64,000 bases of DNA from Stappia sediminis (GCF_009826895.1 NZ_WUMV01000007.1:248001-312000), one strand, 5' to 3'. Positions 1 to 9,873 are shown, counted from the first letter of the stretch. The notes: generated from the sequence alone by a model not told the origin. Program-made: numbers and translations.

Positions 1-1
1 G

Positions 2-1471
2 GCGCTCGCCGTCGACAGTGTGTTTTCGGAGAAGCCGAGAGCTGAGCGGGAGAAAATCTGCCGCCGTTATATCGACATGGTAGGCCTCTCCCACGCCGTT
101 GACCGCAAGCCTTCGGAGCTTTCGGGCGGCATGCGCCAGCGCGTCGCGGTCGCCCGTGCCCTCGCCATGCAGCCTGAGGTGCTTCTGCTCGACGAGCCGC
201 TTTCGGCACTCGACGCCCTCACCCGCTCCAAGCTTCAGGACGAGTTCGCCGCGATCTCGGAGCAGGAGAAGAAGACCATCATCCTCATCACCAACGATGT
301 GGACGAGGCGATCATCCTGGCCGACCGTATCCTGCCGCTCGATCCCGGCCCGAAGGCGACCCTCGGTCCGTCCTTCAAGGTCACGCTTCCCCGCCCGCGC
401 GACCGTTCGGCCATGAATTCCGATCCGGAGTTCATCCGGCTGAGGAGCGAGGTGACGAACTACCTCATCTCCGCCGGTGCCGAGCGCGAGACGGCGAACG
501 AGCGGGAGATCGTCCTGCCGAACGTCGTTCCGATCACCCTGAAGGGCTCCCGGGAAAGACTGCCCGCCGCTTATGAGAAGGCGGCAACCTCACCCATCGA
601 GGAGCGTTTCGTCGAATTCAGCCAGGTCAGGAAGGTCTACCCGACGCCGAAGGGGCCGCTGACCGTCGTCGACGGTTTCGACCTGAAGATGAAGAAGGGC
701 GAATTCGTCACGCTGATCGGACATTCGGGCTGCGGAAAGTCGACCGTCCTTTCCATGGTGGCGGGGCTGAACGATATCACCTCGGGCGCCGTCATTCTTG
801 ACGGGCGCGAGGTTGCAAAGGCCGGGCCGGATCGCGCCGTCGTCTTTCAGTCACCTTCCCTCATGCCGTGGCTGACGGCGAAGGAGAATGTCGCCCTTGG
901 CGTCGACCGCGTCTACCCGAATGCGCAACCCGCCGAGCGCAAGGACGTTGTCGAATATTATCTCCAGCGCGTCGGACTGGGCGACGCCATGGACCGGATG
1001 GCGTCCGATCTGTCGAACGGCATGAAGCAGCGTGTCGGCATCGCCCGCGCCTTCGCGCTTTCGCCGAAGCTCCTGCTTCTGGACGAACCCTTCGGAATGC
1101 TCGACAGCCTCACCCGCTGGGAGCTGCAGGACGTCCTCATGGATGTCTGGGCACGAACCAACGTCACGGCGATCTGCGTCACCCATGACGTCGACGAGGC
1201 GATCCTCCTCGCCGACCGGGTGGTGATGATGTCGAACGGCCCGAACGCGAAGATCGGCAACGTCATGGATGTCAGCCTGCCGCGCCCGCGCTCGCGAAAA
1301 GAGCTGCTCTCCCACCCGGACTATTACGCCTACCGCGAGGAACTCCTCGATTTCCTGGAGGCCTATGAGGGCGGCGCGAACCCGAGCGCCGAACAGCTTG
1401 AATCGATCGGCAAGAAGCGGGCGGCGCGGATCGCCCGCCAGAACGAAACGCGTCTTGCCGCAGCGGAGTGA
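2..1471 (+). CDS. Nitrate/nitrite-type ABC transporter, tandem ATP-binding subunit (5' end outside window)
   Basis: The reading frame is open to the left edge, so the N-terminus, including the first Walker A motif, lies outside the window. What remains is two ABC ATPase domains in one chain. The first ends with signature [14 protein letters not shown] and Walker [13 protein letters not shown]. The second has Walker [10 protein letters not shown] (about residue 240 of the visible part), signature [14 protein letters not shown] and Walker [13 protein letters not shown]. This fits the NrtC/NrtD/TauB group that energises nitrate import at the cytoplasmic face of the inner membrane. Cyanobacterial NrtC carries a substrate-binding domain in the C-terminal half; here there is a second ATPase. 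nirB starts 4 bases after the stop, which supports nitrate or nitrite as substrate. Cyanate or a sulfonate cannot be excluded from the ATPase alone. Confidence 0.87.
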   Translation, partial: ALAVDSVFSEKPRAEREKICRRYIDMVGLSHAVDRKPSELSGGMRQRVAVARALAMQPEVLLLDEPLSALDALTRSKLQDEFAAISEQEKKTIILITNDVDEAIILADRILPLDPGPKATLGPSFKVTLPRPRDRSAMNSDPEFIRLRSEVTNYLISAGAERETANEREIVLPNVVPITLKGSRERLPAAYEKAATSPIEERFVEFSQVRKVYPTPKGPLTVVDGFDLKMKKGEFVTLIGHSGCGKSTVLSMVAGLNDITSGAVILDGREVAKAGPDRAVVFQSPSLMPWLTAKENVALGVDRVYPNAQPAERKDVVEYYLQRVGLGDAMDRMASDLSNGMKQRVGIARAFALSPKLLLLDEPFGMLDSLTRWELQDVLMDVWARTNVTAICVTHDVDEAILLADRVVMMSNGPNAKIGNVMDVSLPRPRSRKELLSHPDYYAYREELLDFLEAYEGGANPSAEQLESIGKKRAARIARQNETRLAAAE

Positions 1472-1475
1472 AACC

Positions 1476-3923
1476 ATGACCGAGAAACTCGTCATCATCG
1501 GCAACGGCATGGCGCCCGGGCGGATGCTTGAGCATCTTTTCGAATGCGCGCCGGATGCCTATCGGGTCACCATCTTCAACGCCGAACCGCGCGTCAATTA
1601 CGATCGCATCCTGCTCTCGCCCGTCCTTTCCGGCGAAAAGAGCTTCGAGGAAATCGTCATTCACGGCGATGGCTGGTACATCGACCACGACATCACCCTC
1701 TACAAGGGTCACAAGATCGTCGAGATCGACCGGGCGGCGAAGACCGTGCGTTCGGAACACGGCGAAGTCGCTTCCTACGACAAGCTGGTGATCGCCACCG
1801 GTTCCGCGCCCTTCATCATTCCGGTTCCCGGCAAGGACCTTGCCGGCGTCCTCACCTACCGCGATCTGGATGACGTCGAGGCCATGATGCTGGCGGCGAA
1901 ATCGCGCGGGCGGGCGGTCGTCATCGGCGGCGGCCTGCTCGGCCTTGAAGCCGCCGCCGGCCTTCAGGCGCAAGGAATGGATGTTACCGTCATCCACCTG
2001 ATGCCGACGCTCATGGAGCGTCAGCTCGACCCCGCCGCCGGCTATCTCCTTCAGCGCGAGCTTGAAAGCCGGGGTATCAGCGTTCTCACCAAGGCAAGCA
2101 CCAGGGCGATCCATGGCGAAACCCGCGTGCAATCCGTGGAACTGGAAGACGGAACAGTGATACCCGCCGATCTCGTCGTCATGGCGGTCGGCATCCGTCC
2201 CAACGCGCAGCTTGCCGGGGAAGCCGGCCTTGAGGTCAATCGCGGCATCGTCGTCGACGCCCGCATGCAAACGTCCGATCCCGACATTCTGGCGCTTGGC
2301 GAATGTGCGGAGGTGGGCGGCGCGACCTATGGTCTGGTCGCACCCCTTTACCAGATGGCCAATGTCGCCGCCCGCCACCTTGCCGGCGATATCGGTCCGG
2401 TCTTCGCCGACCAGTCGACGGCGACGCGGCTCAAGGTCACCGGCGTCGATCTTTATTCCGCCGGCGATTTCGCTGAAGGAGAGGACCGCGAAGAGATCGT
2501 GCTCCGCGATGCTTCCGCCGGCGTCTACAAGCGCCTCGTTCTCAAGGAAAACCGGATTATCGGCGCCGTGCTCTACGGCGAGGCCGCCGATGGACCGTGG
2601 TTCTTCGACCATATCCGAAACCGCACCGACATCTCGGATATGCGCGAAACGCTGATCTTCGGCCAGGCCTATCAGGGAGGGGCCCCACTGGACCCTACGG
2701 CGGCCGTTGCAGCCTTGCCGGATGATGCGGAAATCTGCGGCTGCAACGGCGTTTGCAAGGGAAAGATCGTCGGCGCGATCGGCGAGAAGGGCCTGACCTC
2801 GCTCGACGACGTCCGCGCCCACACGAAGGCATCCGCCTCCTGCGGCACATGCTCCGGCCTTGTCGAGCAGCTTCTGTCGGTCACGCTGGGGGACGCCTAC
2901 AACCCGCAGGCGGTCAAGCCCATGTGCGGCTGCACCGACCTCGGCCATGGCGATGTACGTCGTCTCATCAAGGCGAAGGAGTTGAAGTCCATTCCTGCCG
3001 TCATGCAGGAACTGGAGTGGAAATCCTCGCACGGCTGCGCCAAGTGCCGCCCGGCGCTCAACTACTACCTCGTCGCCGACTGGCCACAGGACTATGCCGA
3101 CGATTACCAGTCGCGCTTCATCAACGAGCGTGTGCATGCCAACATCCAGAAGGACGGCACCTATTCCGTCGTTCCGCGCATGTGGGGCGGCGTCACTTCG
3201 GCCACGGAACTGCGCGCCATCGCCGATGTGGTCGACAAGTTCGACATCCCGACGGTCAAGGTCACCGGCGGCCAGCGCATCGACATGCTCGGCGTCAGGA
3301 AGGAAGACCTTCCCGCCGTCTGGGCCGATCTTGGCAAGGCCGGTTTCGTTTCCGGCCATGCCTACGCCAAGGGCTTGCGCACGGTGAAGACCTGCGTCGG
3401 CTCCGAGTGGTGCCGCTTCGGAACGCAGGATTCAACGGGGCTGGGCATCCGCATAGAGAAGTTCATGTGGGGTTCCTGGACGCCTGCGAAGGTCAAGATG
3501 GCCGTTTCCGGCTGCCCGCGAAACTGCGCGGAAGCGACCTGCAAGGACGTCGGCATCATCTGCGTCGATTCCGGGTTCGAGATCCATTTCGCGGGTGCCG
3601 CCGGTCTCGATATCAAGGGCACGGAAGTCCTCGGCCTCGTGAAGACGGAGGACGCGGCGCTCGAGCATATCGTGGCGCTCGTCCAGATGTACCGCGAGCA
3701 GGGCCACTACCTTGAGCGCATCTACAAGTGGGCGAAGCGCGTCGGCATCGATGAGATCAGGGAGCAGATCCTGAACGATCCCGAGCGCCGCAAGGCCTGG
3801 TTCGACCGCTTCGTCTTCTCCCAGAAGTTCGCACAGGTCGACCCCTGGTCGGAGCGCGTTTCCGGCAAGGACAAGCACGAGTTCAACCCCCTTGCCACTC
3901 TCACCTTGGAGGCGGCGGAATGA
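1476..3923 (+). CDS. nirB: Assimilatory nitrite reductase [NAD(P)H], large subunit
   Basis: An 815-residue NirB, the family's normal length, reducing nitrite to ammonium in the cytoplasm. Residues 1-315 are an FAD/NAD(P)H oxidoreductase with a second nucleotide-binding motif GGGLLGLEAAAG. Two BFD-type [2Fe-2S] segments follow (CGCNGVCKG...CGTC near residue 421, then CGCTD...CAKC). The sulfite/nitrite reductase ferredoxin-like domain carries the siroheme/[4Fe-4S] ligands CVGSEWC (about 639) and CPRNCAEATC (about 680). The ATG at 1476 is chosen because the protein begins MTEKLVIIGNGMAP, as usual for the family, and sits just after the upstream stop; the frame itself stays open further upstream. 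nirD overlaps its stop by ATGA, so the two are translationally coupled. Confidence 0.96.
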   Translation: MTEKLVIIGNGMAPGRMLEHLFECAPDAYRVTIFNAEPRVNYDRILLSPVLSGEKSFEEIVIHGDGWYIDHDITLYKGHKIVEIDRAAKTVRSEHGEVASYDKLVIATGSAPFIIPVPGKDLAGVLTYRDLDDVEAMMLAAKSRGRAVVIGGGLLGLEAAAGLQAQGMDVTVIHLMPTLMERQLDPAAGYLLQRELESRGISVLTKASTRAIHGETRVQSVELEDGTVIPADLVVMAVGIRPNAQLAGEAGLEVNRGIVVDARMQTSDPDILALGECAEVGGATYGLVAPLYQMANVAARHLAGDIGPVFADQSTATRLKVTGVDLYSAGDFAEGEDREEIVLRDASAGVYKRLVLKENRIIGAVLYGEAADGPWFFDHIRNRTDISDMRETLIFGQAYQGGAPLDPTAAVAALPDDAEICGCNGVCKGKIVGAIGEKGLTSLDDVRAHTKASASCGTCSGLVEQLLSVTLGDAYNPQAVKPMCGCTDLGHGDVRRLIKAKELKSIPAVMQELEWKSSHGCAKCRPALNYYLVADWPQDYADDYQSRFINERVHANIQKDGTYSVVPRMWGGVTSATELRAIADVVDKFDIPTVKVTGGQRIDMLGVRKEDLPAVWADLGKAGFVSGHAYAKGLRTVKTCVGSEWCRFGTQDSTGLGIRIEKFMWGSWTPAKVKMAVSGCPRNCAEATCKDVGIICVDSGFEIHFAGAAGLDIKGTEVLGLVKTEDAALEHIVALVQMYREQGHYLERIYKWAKRVGIDEIREQILNDPERRKAWFDRFVFSQKFAQVDPWSERVSGKDKHEFNPLATLTLEAAE

Positions 3924-4264
3924 ATATGGCCGTACAATCCTTCATTGAGATCGGCCTGCTTGCCGACATTCCCCGCCTTGGCGCGCGGTGCGTCAGGACG
4001 CCGGAAGGCCGCATCGCCGTCTTCCGCACCGCCGATGACGAGGTCTACGCGCTCGAGGACCGCTGCCCGCATCGCGGCGGCCCCTTGAGTCAGGGTATCG
4101 TCCACGGTTCCTCCGTCACCTGCCCGCTGCACAACATGGTCTTTTCGTTGAAGACCGGAGAGGCGGAGGGTGCCGACGAGGGGCAAGTGCGCACCTACCC
4201 CGTGAGGATAGAGGGCGAGCGCCTGCTCCTTCATGTCGACGCGCTGCGCGCGCTTGGTGCCTGA
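3920..4264 (+). CDS. nirD: Nitrite reductase small subunit, Rieske type
   Basis: A 114-residue NirD, the partner of NirB. It keeps a complete Rieske [2Fe-2S] ligand set: C-x-H in EDRCPHRGG and C-x2-H in VTCPLHNMVF. Some enterobacterial NirD proteins lack these ligands, so this one is expected to bind a cluster. It starts in an ATGA overlap with nirB and is followed after 11 bases by nasA, so nrt-nirB-nirD-nasA reads as one transcript. The promoter lies outside the window. Confidence 0.95.
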   Translation: MNMAVQSFIEIGLLADIPRLGARCVRTPEGRIAVFRTADDEVYALEDRCPHRGGPLSQGIVHGSSVTCPLHNMVFSLKTGEAEGADEGQVRTYPVRIEGERLLLHVDALRALGA

Positions 4265-4275
4265 GGAGGAGCATC

Positions 4276-6972
4276 GTGGCGAAAGAGGTCAAGACCACCT
4301 GCCCCTATTGCGGTGTCGGCTGCGGCGTGATCGCAAGCGTTGCCGATGACGGCGCGGTCAGCGTTCGCGGCGATCCCGATCATCCGGCCAATTTCGGCAG
4401 GCTCTGCTCCAAGGGCTCGGCATTGGCCGAGACCATCGATCTCGACGGGCGTCTGCTCGAGCCGGAAGTGAACGGCAAGAAGGTCGGTTGGGATCGGGCA
4501 TTGGATCTGGTCGCAAGGCGGTTCTCCGAAACGATTGCCGGGCACGGGCCGGACTCTGTCGCCTTCTATCTTAGCGGACAGCTGCTGACCGAGGATTACT
4601 ATGTCGCCAACAAGCTGATGAAGGGCTTCATCGGCTCCGCCAACATCGACACCAACTCGCGGCTGTGCATGGCCTCTTCCGTTGCGGGACATCGCCGCGC
4701 CTTCGGCTCCGATACCGTTCCGGGCACCTATGAGGATCTGGAGCTGGCCGACGTAGTTATCCTCGTCGGCTCGAATCTGGTATGGTGTCATCCTGTTCTG
4801 GCGCAGCGTTTGGCTGCCGCAAAGGAAGCTCGACCGGAGATGAAAATCGTCCTGGTCGATCCGCGCCGGACGATGACTGCCGACCTCGCCGACCTTCACC
4901 TGGCGATCAGGCCGGATTCCGACGCGGCACTCTTCAACGGCCTTCTGGGCATCCTGAATCACCCTGATTGCCTCGAAGAGCATCCAAATTCGCCCGTTGG
5001 GAATTCTCCTCATCTCGACCGCGATTTCATCGAAAATCACACTTGCGGGTTTGAGGAGGCGCTAGCGGCGGCGGGCTGTCCGGACCTTGACGAGATCGCT
5101 CATGCGACAGGCCTGAACGTTCGAGAACTATCTGATTTCTACAGCCTTTTCCTGAAGAACGAAAAGACGGTCACGGTCTACAGCCAGGGCGTCAATCAGT
5201 CGGAAATCGGCACGGACAAGGTCAATTCCATCATCAACTGCCATCTCGCGACGGGCCGCATCGGCAAACCCGGCATGGGGCCGTTTTCCGTCACGGGACA
5301 ACCAAACGCCATGGGCGGCCGCGAGGTCGGCGGCCTTGCCAATATGTTAGCTGCTCATATGGCAATCGAGAACCCTGAACATCTTGAAATCGTTCAAGGT
5401 TTCTGGAACTCGCCAACGATTTCCTCAACGCCCGGCCTCAAGGCGGTAGACCTTTTCAAGGCGGTGAAGTCCGGAAAAATCAAGGCGCTCTGGATCATGG
5501 CGACCAACCCGGTCGACAGCATGCCGGAAGCTGATGACGTCAAGGCAGCCATCGTCGCATGCCCCTTCGTCGTCGTCTCTGATGTCCTTGAAAAAACTGA
5601 CACTTTAGAGTTAGCCCACGTCAAGCTGCCTGCCGCTGCCTGGGGCGAGAAAGACGGTACGGTCACCAATTCCGAGCGCCGGATTTCCCGCCAGCGCCCC
5701 TTCCTCCCCCTTCCCGGCAGCGCCCACCCTGATTGGTGGATCGTTACGGAAGTCGCCCGGCGCATGGGCTTCGCCTCCGCCTTCGATTACGACGGCCCGG
5801 CGGAAATTTTCGCAGAACATTCAAGGCTTTCCGCCTATCGTAACAACGGCGATCGCGACTTCGACATAGGCGCTTACGCCGAAATCGACCGGCAAGCCTA
5901 TGATGGCCTGCAACCGTTCCAGTGGCCTCAACGCGCTGGAGAAGTCTCTGAAACGAAACGCTTTTTTGCCGATGGGGCCTTCTACACCGCCGACGGGCGC
6001 GCCCGCTTCGTTCCGGTATCGGGCAAGGTTCCGGACCGCCACGACCCGGACTATCCCTTCACGCTCAACACGGGCCGCGTTCGCGACCACTGGCACACGA
6101 TGACGCGGACGGGGAAAGCCGCGCGCCTGTCCTCGCATATGGCGGAACCGTTCGCCGAGCTTCACCCTGACGATGCCTCCGTTCTCGGCATTGCGCCGGC
6201 GGAACTTGTCCGTCTGATAAGTTCGAGGGGCGAGGTCATTGTCCGTGCACTTGTCACCGACCGCCAGCAACCCGGATCGATCTTCGTTCCTATGCACTGG
6301 ACCGACCAGTTCGCCTCCAAAGGCCGCATCGACGCTTTGGTGAAAGCCCGCACCGATCCGTATTCCGGCCAGCCAGCCTCGAAGAACGCGCGCGTTCGCG
6401 CCGAACGTTTTGCCGCAAGTGCCTATGCCTTTGCAATCCTTGCAGAAAAACCAAACACGATCCCGGCGGATTATTGGGCCCTTGCCCGCTGCAATGGCGG
6501 TTTCAGGGTCGAAATCGCAACGTCAGGCGATGCTCCGGACTGGTCATCCCTGCTGCAAGATTGGTGCAAGAACCCGGATGCCGAGATGCTCTCCTACCGC
6601 GACAGCCATTCGGGTGAGGAACGTTTCGCGCTCTTTGCCGGAGCAAAGCTTCTCGGCGCGATTTTCGTGGCCCGAAATCCCGTCGCGGTTTCAAGGAGCT
6701 GGGCGGTCGAACAGCTTGAAACACCCCACGAAGACACGCGCCAACGTTTCGCCGTCATCGCCGGAAGAGCGGGCGCGGACCAGCCGGACAAAGGCCCGAT
6801 CGTCTGCTCCTGCTTCGGCGTCGGCGCCAGCCAGATCGTGCGTGCTGCCGGTTCCGGCTGCCACAACGTCGAGACAATCGGCAAGTCATTGAAAGCAGGT
6901 ACGAATTGCGGCTCCTGCCGGGCCGAAATACGAAGCATTCTGCAGGCGCAGCTTCCAATCGCCGCCGAATAA
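4276..6972 (+). CDS. nasA: Assimilatory nitrate reductase catalytic subunit with C-terminal BFD-like domain
   Basis: An 898-residue molybdopterin oxidoreductase reducing nitrate to nitrite in the cytoplasm. The N-terminal [4Fe-4S] ligands are C9, C12, C16 and C44, with no twin-arginine signal, consistent with an assimilatory rather than periplasmic enzyme. The body is the bis-MGD catalytic region. The last 55 residues form a BFD-like [2Fe-2S] domain with C844, C846, C878 and C881, typical of long NasA proteins that accept electrons without a dedicated FAD subunit; no nasB is adjacent in the window. The start is GTG at 4276, preceded by GAGGAGGAG. Codon use drifts in the middle: TTA leucine codons occur near 5347, 5604 and 5610, rare elsewhere in the window. 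It ends 12 bases from the convergent TRAP gene. Confidence 0.95.
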   Translation: MAKEVKTTCPYCGVGCGVIASVADDGAVSVRGDPDHPANFGRLCSKGSALAETIDLDGRLLEPEVNGKKVGWDRALDLVARRFSETIAGHGPDSVAFYLSGQLLTEDYYVANKLMKGFIGSANIDTNSRLCMASSVAGHRRAFGSDTVPGTYEDLELADVVILVGSNLVWCHPVLAQRLAAAKEARPEMKIVLVDPRRTMTADLADLHLAIRPDSDAALFNGLLGILNHPDCLEEHPNSPVGNSPHLDRDFIENHTCGFEEALAAAGCPDLDEIAHATGLNVRELSDFYSLFLKNEKTVTVYSQGVNQSEIGTDKVNSIINCHLATGRIGKPGMGPFSVTGQPNAMGGREVGGLANMLAAHMAIENPEHLEIVQGFWNSPTISSTPGLKAVDLFKAVKSGKIKALWIMATNPVDSMPEADDVKAAIVACPFVVVSDVLEKTDTLELAHVKLPAAAWGEKDGTVTNSERRISRQRPFLPLPGSAHPDWWIVTEVARRMGFASAFDYDGPAEIFAEHSRLSAYRNNGDRDFDIGAYAEIDRQAYDGLQPFQWPQRAGEVSETKRFFADGAFYTADGRARFVPVSGKVPDRHDPDYPFTLNTGRVRDHWHTMTRTGKAARLSSHMAEPFAELHPDDASVLGIAPAELVRLISSRGEVIVRALVTDRQQPGSIFVPMHWTDQFASKGRIDALVKARTDPYSGQPASKNARVRAERFAASAYAFAILAEKPNTIPADYWALARCNGGFRVEIATSGDAPDWSSLLQDWCKNPDAEMLSYRDSHSGEERFALFAGAKLLGAIFVARNPVAVSRSWAVEQLETPHEDTRQRFAVIAGRAGADQPDKGPIVCSCFGVGASQIVRAAGSGCHNVETIGKSLKAGTNCGSCRAEIRSILQAQLPIAAE

Positions 6973-6984
6973 GCGCCGCCCATT

Positions 6985-8265
6985 TTAGCCGAACGCCCAA
7001 TTGGGCAGGAAGAGCACGAGCCCGGGCACGAAGAGCAGGAGAGCGACAAGCGCAAGGATCGCAACGAGGAAGGGCGCGCTTTCCTTGATGTATTGCTCAA
7101 GCGGCGTGTCGAGCAGGCTGCAGACCGTGTACATGGCAACGCCGACCGGCGGCGTCATCGACCCGAGGGTGACGATGGTCATCATCAGTATACCGAAGTG
7201 AACCGGATCGACACCGGCCTTCTGGATGACCGGCACGAAGATCGGCGTCAGCAAGAGAACCAGTATCGTGCTCTCGAAAAACAGGCCCGCCACGAAGAGC
7301 GAGATGAGAATGACCGCTACGATGACATGCGGATTGGTGAGGTTGGAGAGCATGTAGCCTGCAACCTCCTGCGGAACCTGCAGGAAGATGATGGCAAAGC
7401 CGATCATGCCCGACATCAGGATGATCAGCATGATCAGTCCGATATCCGAAAGAGCGTGGCCGAACGCACGCTTGATCGCCTCGAACGTCAAGACCTTGTG
7501 GGCGAACCGGCCGACACAGATGGCGTAGACGACGGCAAAAGCCCCCACCTCCGATGGAGTGAACAGCCCTCCCCGGATCGAGGCGATAAGGAGCACGGGA
7601 AAGAGCAGCGCCCATTTCGCGTTCCATGCGACCTTGCCCAGCGCCCCCAGCGTCGGCTTCTCGCTGTCCTCGATCACGTAGTTGCGCTTTTTGGCGACCA
7701 AATAGGCTGCGACCATCAGGAACAGCATCATCAACAGGCCCGGCACGATGCCCGCCAGAAAAAGCCGCCCGATGGAAACCTGACCGACATAGCCATAAAG
7801 GATCAGGCCGATACTGGGCGGGATCGTTGCGGTAATCAGCGAACTCAGCGCGATCACCGCCGACGTGTAGCCCTTGGAATACTTGTGATTGATCATCTGC
7901 GGGCCGAGGACACGCGCCTGCATGGCGGCATCCGCCACGGCCGATCCGGATACCCCGCCCATCAGCGTGGAAAGGATGATGGAAACCTGCGCCAGCCCGC
8001 CGGTGAGCCAGCCGACGGAAACCCGCGAAAACCGGAACAGACGGTCGGTAATGTCGCTTTCGTTCATCAGGTGCCCGGCAAGGACGAAGAACGGAACGGC
8101 AAGAAGGGGAAAGCTCTGGGATACGGTCGCGATCTTCTGCACGCCGATCGAAAGCGGCATGATGTCGGAGGTGAGGAAAAAGACAAAGCCCGCGATACCG
8201 ATGGCGAAGGCGACCGGCGCTCCCAGGACCATCAGAACGAAGAAAACGAGCGCGATCAGTCCCAT
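6985..8265 (-). CDS. TRAP transporter large permease (DctM family), locus 1
   Basis: A 426-residue, strongly hydrophobic protein with roughly a dozen membrane segments. It starts MGLIALVFFVLMVLG and contains the DctM features LLAVPFFVLAGHLMN, SGSAVADAA and ITATIPPS. It forms the sodium-coupled channel of a tripartite transporter in the inner membrane, with the small subunit and periplasmic binder encoded immediately upstream. The start lies 3 bases after the small-subunit stop. Substrate is not shown by the sequence. Control elements shared with the sugar-acid locus at 21-27 kb point to an aldonate or uronate-like acid. Confidence 0.93.
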   Translation of the reverse strand: MGLIALVFFVLMVLGAPVAFAIGIAGFVFFLTSDIMPLSIGVQKIATVSQSFPLLAVPFFVLAGHLMNESDITDRLFRFSRVSVGWLTGGLAQVSIILSTLMGGVSGSAVADAAMQARVLGPQMINHKYSKGYTSAVIALSSLITATIPPSIGLILYGYVGQVSIGRLFLAGIVPGLLMMLFLMVAAYLVAKKRNYVIEDSEKPTLGALGKVAWNAKWALLFPVLLIASIRGGLFTPSEVGAFAVVYAICVGRFAHKVLTFEAIKRAFGHALSDIGLIMLIILMSGMIGFAIIFLQVPQEVAGYMLSNLTNPHVIVAVILISLFVAGLFFESTILVLLLTPIFVPVIQKAGVDPVHFGILMMTIVTLGSMTPPVGVAMYTVCSLLDTPLEQYIKESAPFLVAILALVALLLFVPGLVLFLPNWAFG

Positions 8266-8268
8266 GGC

Positions 8269-8787
8269 TCAGATCTCCGCCGGGGCTTCGTCGGTTTCGG
8301 CGCTGGTGCGGGTGAAGACCAACTGCCCGTCGAGACGTGCCTGACGCCAGGAGGAAACCACGTTGGAGATGATCGAGGCCGAAAGCATGATGCTGCCGGC
8401 CGGCACCGCGATCGTGACCCAGGCATAGGACAGGCCGCTGTCGCCGAACTGCCGCTCCCAGTTCAGTATGGTGAGCTTGTAGCCTTCAACCGCCAGAACG
8501 GAAAGGAACGCCACGAAAACCACCGCCAGCGCCGTCTCCAGAAGCAGACGGTGACGGTGGCCAAGCAGACGGACGAGATAATCCACGCCGAGGTGCGCGC
8601 GCTGGCGCATGGCCCGGGTCGCGCCGATGAAACAGAGCCAGATGAACAGGAGCTGGGCGAGGTCCACCGACCAGATCAGCGGGTTGCCGAAAAAGCGCAT
8701 CACGGCCGCGATGAAGACGAGCCCGGTGATGACCGCAAGCAATATGCCGCCGACGACGAATTCGACCTTCCCCAGAACGCCTGGCAT
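8269..8787 (-). CDS. TRAP transporter small permease (DctQ family), locus 1
   Basis: A 172-residue, four-helix membrane protein of the DctQ type, partner of the large permease. The ATG at 8787 is chosen because GGAGAGGG lies just upstream and the protein begins MPGVLGKVEFVVGG, directly before helix one. Upstream in-frame ATG codons would add 38 polar residues and run back into the binding-protein gene. Family motifs include FGNPLIWSVDLAQLLFIWL. A GC-rich stem-loop separates it from the binding-protein gene. Confidence 0.88.
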   Translation of the reverse strand: MPGVLGKVEFVVGGILLAVITGLVFIAAVMRFFGNPLIWSVDLAQLLFIWLCFIGATRAMRQRAHLGVDYLVRLLGHRHRLLLETALAVVFVAFLSVLAVEGYKLTILNWERQFGDSGLSYAWVTIAVPAGSIMLSASIISNVVSSWRQARLDGQLVFTRTSAETDEAPAEI

Positions 8788-8814
8788 CTGTCCCTCTCCG
8801 AAATATCCGAAATG

Positions 8815-8841
8815 GCCGGAGCGGCTATTATCCGCCCCGGC
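8815..8841 (-). other. Intercistronic stem-loop, TRAP locus 1
   Basis: Ten-base arms GCCGGAGCGG and CCGCCCCGGC around a 7-base loop, with one mismatch. It lies in the 70-base gap between the binding-protein stop and the small-permease start. No T-run follows, so it is more likely an mRNA-stability or partial-termination element than a full terminator. Confidence 0.6.
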
Positions 8842-8857
8842 ATTGCGCCAGCGCGAT

Positions 8858-9838
8858 TCATTCAGCGGCGAGCGCCCGAAGCTTGTCTCGAAGATCGCCA
8901 TATCCCAGGTCGTCGTAGACAGTGGCCGTCGCCTCCTTGAAGGGCGTCACATCGACCTCGCGAACCGAAATACCCTTTTCGACGAGCGCGCTTTCGATGC
9001 CGGCAAGCGAGTCCCTGGTGCCATAGGAGGCAATGTCGCCAGCTTTCAGGGCTTCGTCGCGCAAGATCTTCTGCAGATCCTCCGGCAGGCTGTCGAACCA
9101 GGCGCCGGACGTGACGATACCCGTGATCAGGTTGATATGCCCGGTCTTGGTGATATGCGTGATCACCTCGTCGAGCTTCGCGCCGACGATTGCCGGGAAC
9201 TGGGCTTCCGCCCCGTCGATGACGTTTGAGGAAAGGGCGGAATATACCTCGCCCCAGGGCATGGGTGTCGGCGTTGCGCCCATCGCGCCGATCGTTCCGG
9301 TCCAGACGGGCGCTCCCGGCGTGCGCATGCGGATGCCATTCAGATCGGCCGGGACGTTGATCTCCTTGTTGGTGAGCAGATGCCGCTCGCCCTGCCACCA
9401 GTTGAAACTCAGGACCTGCAGGCTGGAGCCGTCATGCAGCGCCTGCACCCATTCCTCGAACATGTCGGAGGTGACGACCTTGCGGATGCCATCATAACCG
9501 GACGCGAGGAACGGGGCGCCGAGGACGCCGAATTCCTTCTGGAAAACCGCGAGGCGGCCGCCGTCGACCACGACCGCGACCGGCGCGCCGGCGCGCGCCT
9601 GCTCGAGAACGTCCTCGTCGGGACCGAGCTGGGAATTGGGGAATATCTTGATTTCCATCCGCCCGCCCGAGGCATCGGCCACATTGGCCTGGAACGCTTC
9701 AAGGCCCTTGTACAGCGGGTCCGTGGTGGCAAGCGCCGTGTTGACACTCAGCGTATAATCGGCGGCCCATGCCCCGGTGGCGATGAAACTGGCGGCCAAG
9801 CCCGCCAGCAGCGCATTGCTGAACTTTGCAATCGACAT
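8858..9838 (-). CDS. TRAP transporter periplasmic solute-binding protein (DctP family), locus 1
   Basis: A 326-residue DctP-type binder with a signal peptide (MSIAKFSNALLAGLAAS... ending TGAWA-A). ATG 9838 is chosen because GGGAGGAA precedes it and the signal peptide begins there. Family features include LEQARAGAPVAV, the arginine-containing GIRMRTPGAP segment (the conserved Arg normally salt-bridges a substrate carboxylate) and MGATPTPMPWGEVYSALSS. The substrate is therefore expected to be a carboxylic acid. The regulator gene gntR ends 35 bases upstream, and gntR-dctP-dctQ-dctM reads as one operon. Confidence 0.92.
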   Translation of the reverse strand: MSIAKFSNALLAGLAASFIATGAWAADYTLSVNTALATTDPLYKGLEAFQANVADASGGRMEIKIFPNSQLGPDEDVLEQARAGAPVAVVVDGGRLAVFQKEFGVLGAPFLASGYDGIRKVVTSDMFEEWVQALHDGSSLQVLSFNWWQGERHLLTNKEINVPADLNGIRMRTPGAPVWTGTIGAMGATPTPMPWGEVYSALSSNVIDGAEAQFPAIVGAKLDEVITHITKTGHINLITGIVTSGAWFDSLPEDLQKILRDEALKAGDIASYGTRDSLAGIESALVEKGISVREVDVTPFKEATATVYDDLGYGDLRDKLRALAAE

Positions 9839-9873
9839 CACATTTCCTCCCAGGTGTTCGCAGACGGGCGCGC

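Noticed and set aside
1272-3359. 695-codon open frame antisense to nirB
   Set aside because: It is the mirror of GC-rich nirB codons; no family motif, no ribosome site, and nirB itself has all catalytic residues.
7093-8940. 615-codon plus-strand frame across the TRAP locus 1 permease genes
   Set aside because: Composition is strongly charged (D/R/H/Q rich), typical of the complement of membrane-protein genes; it spans two real genes and their junction.
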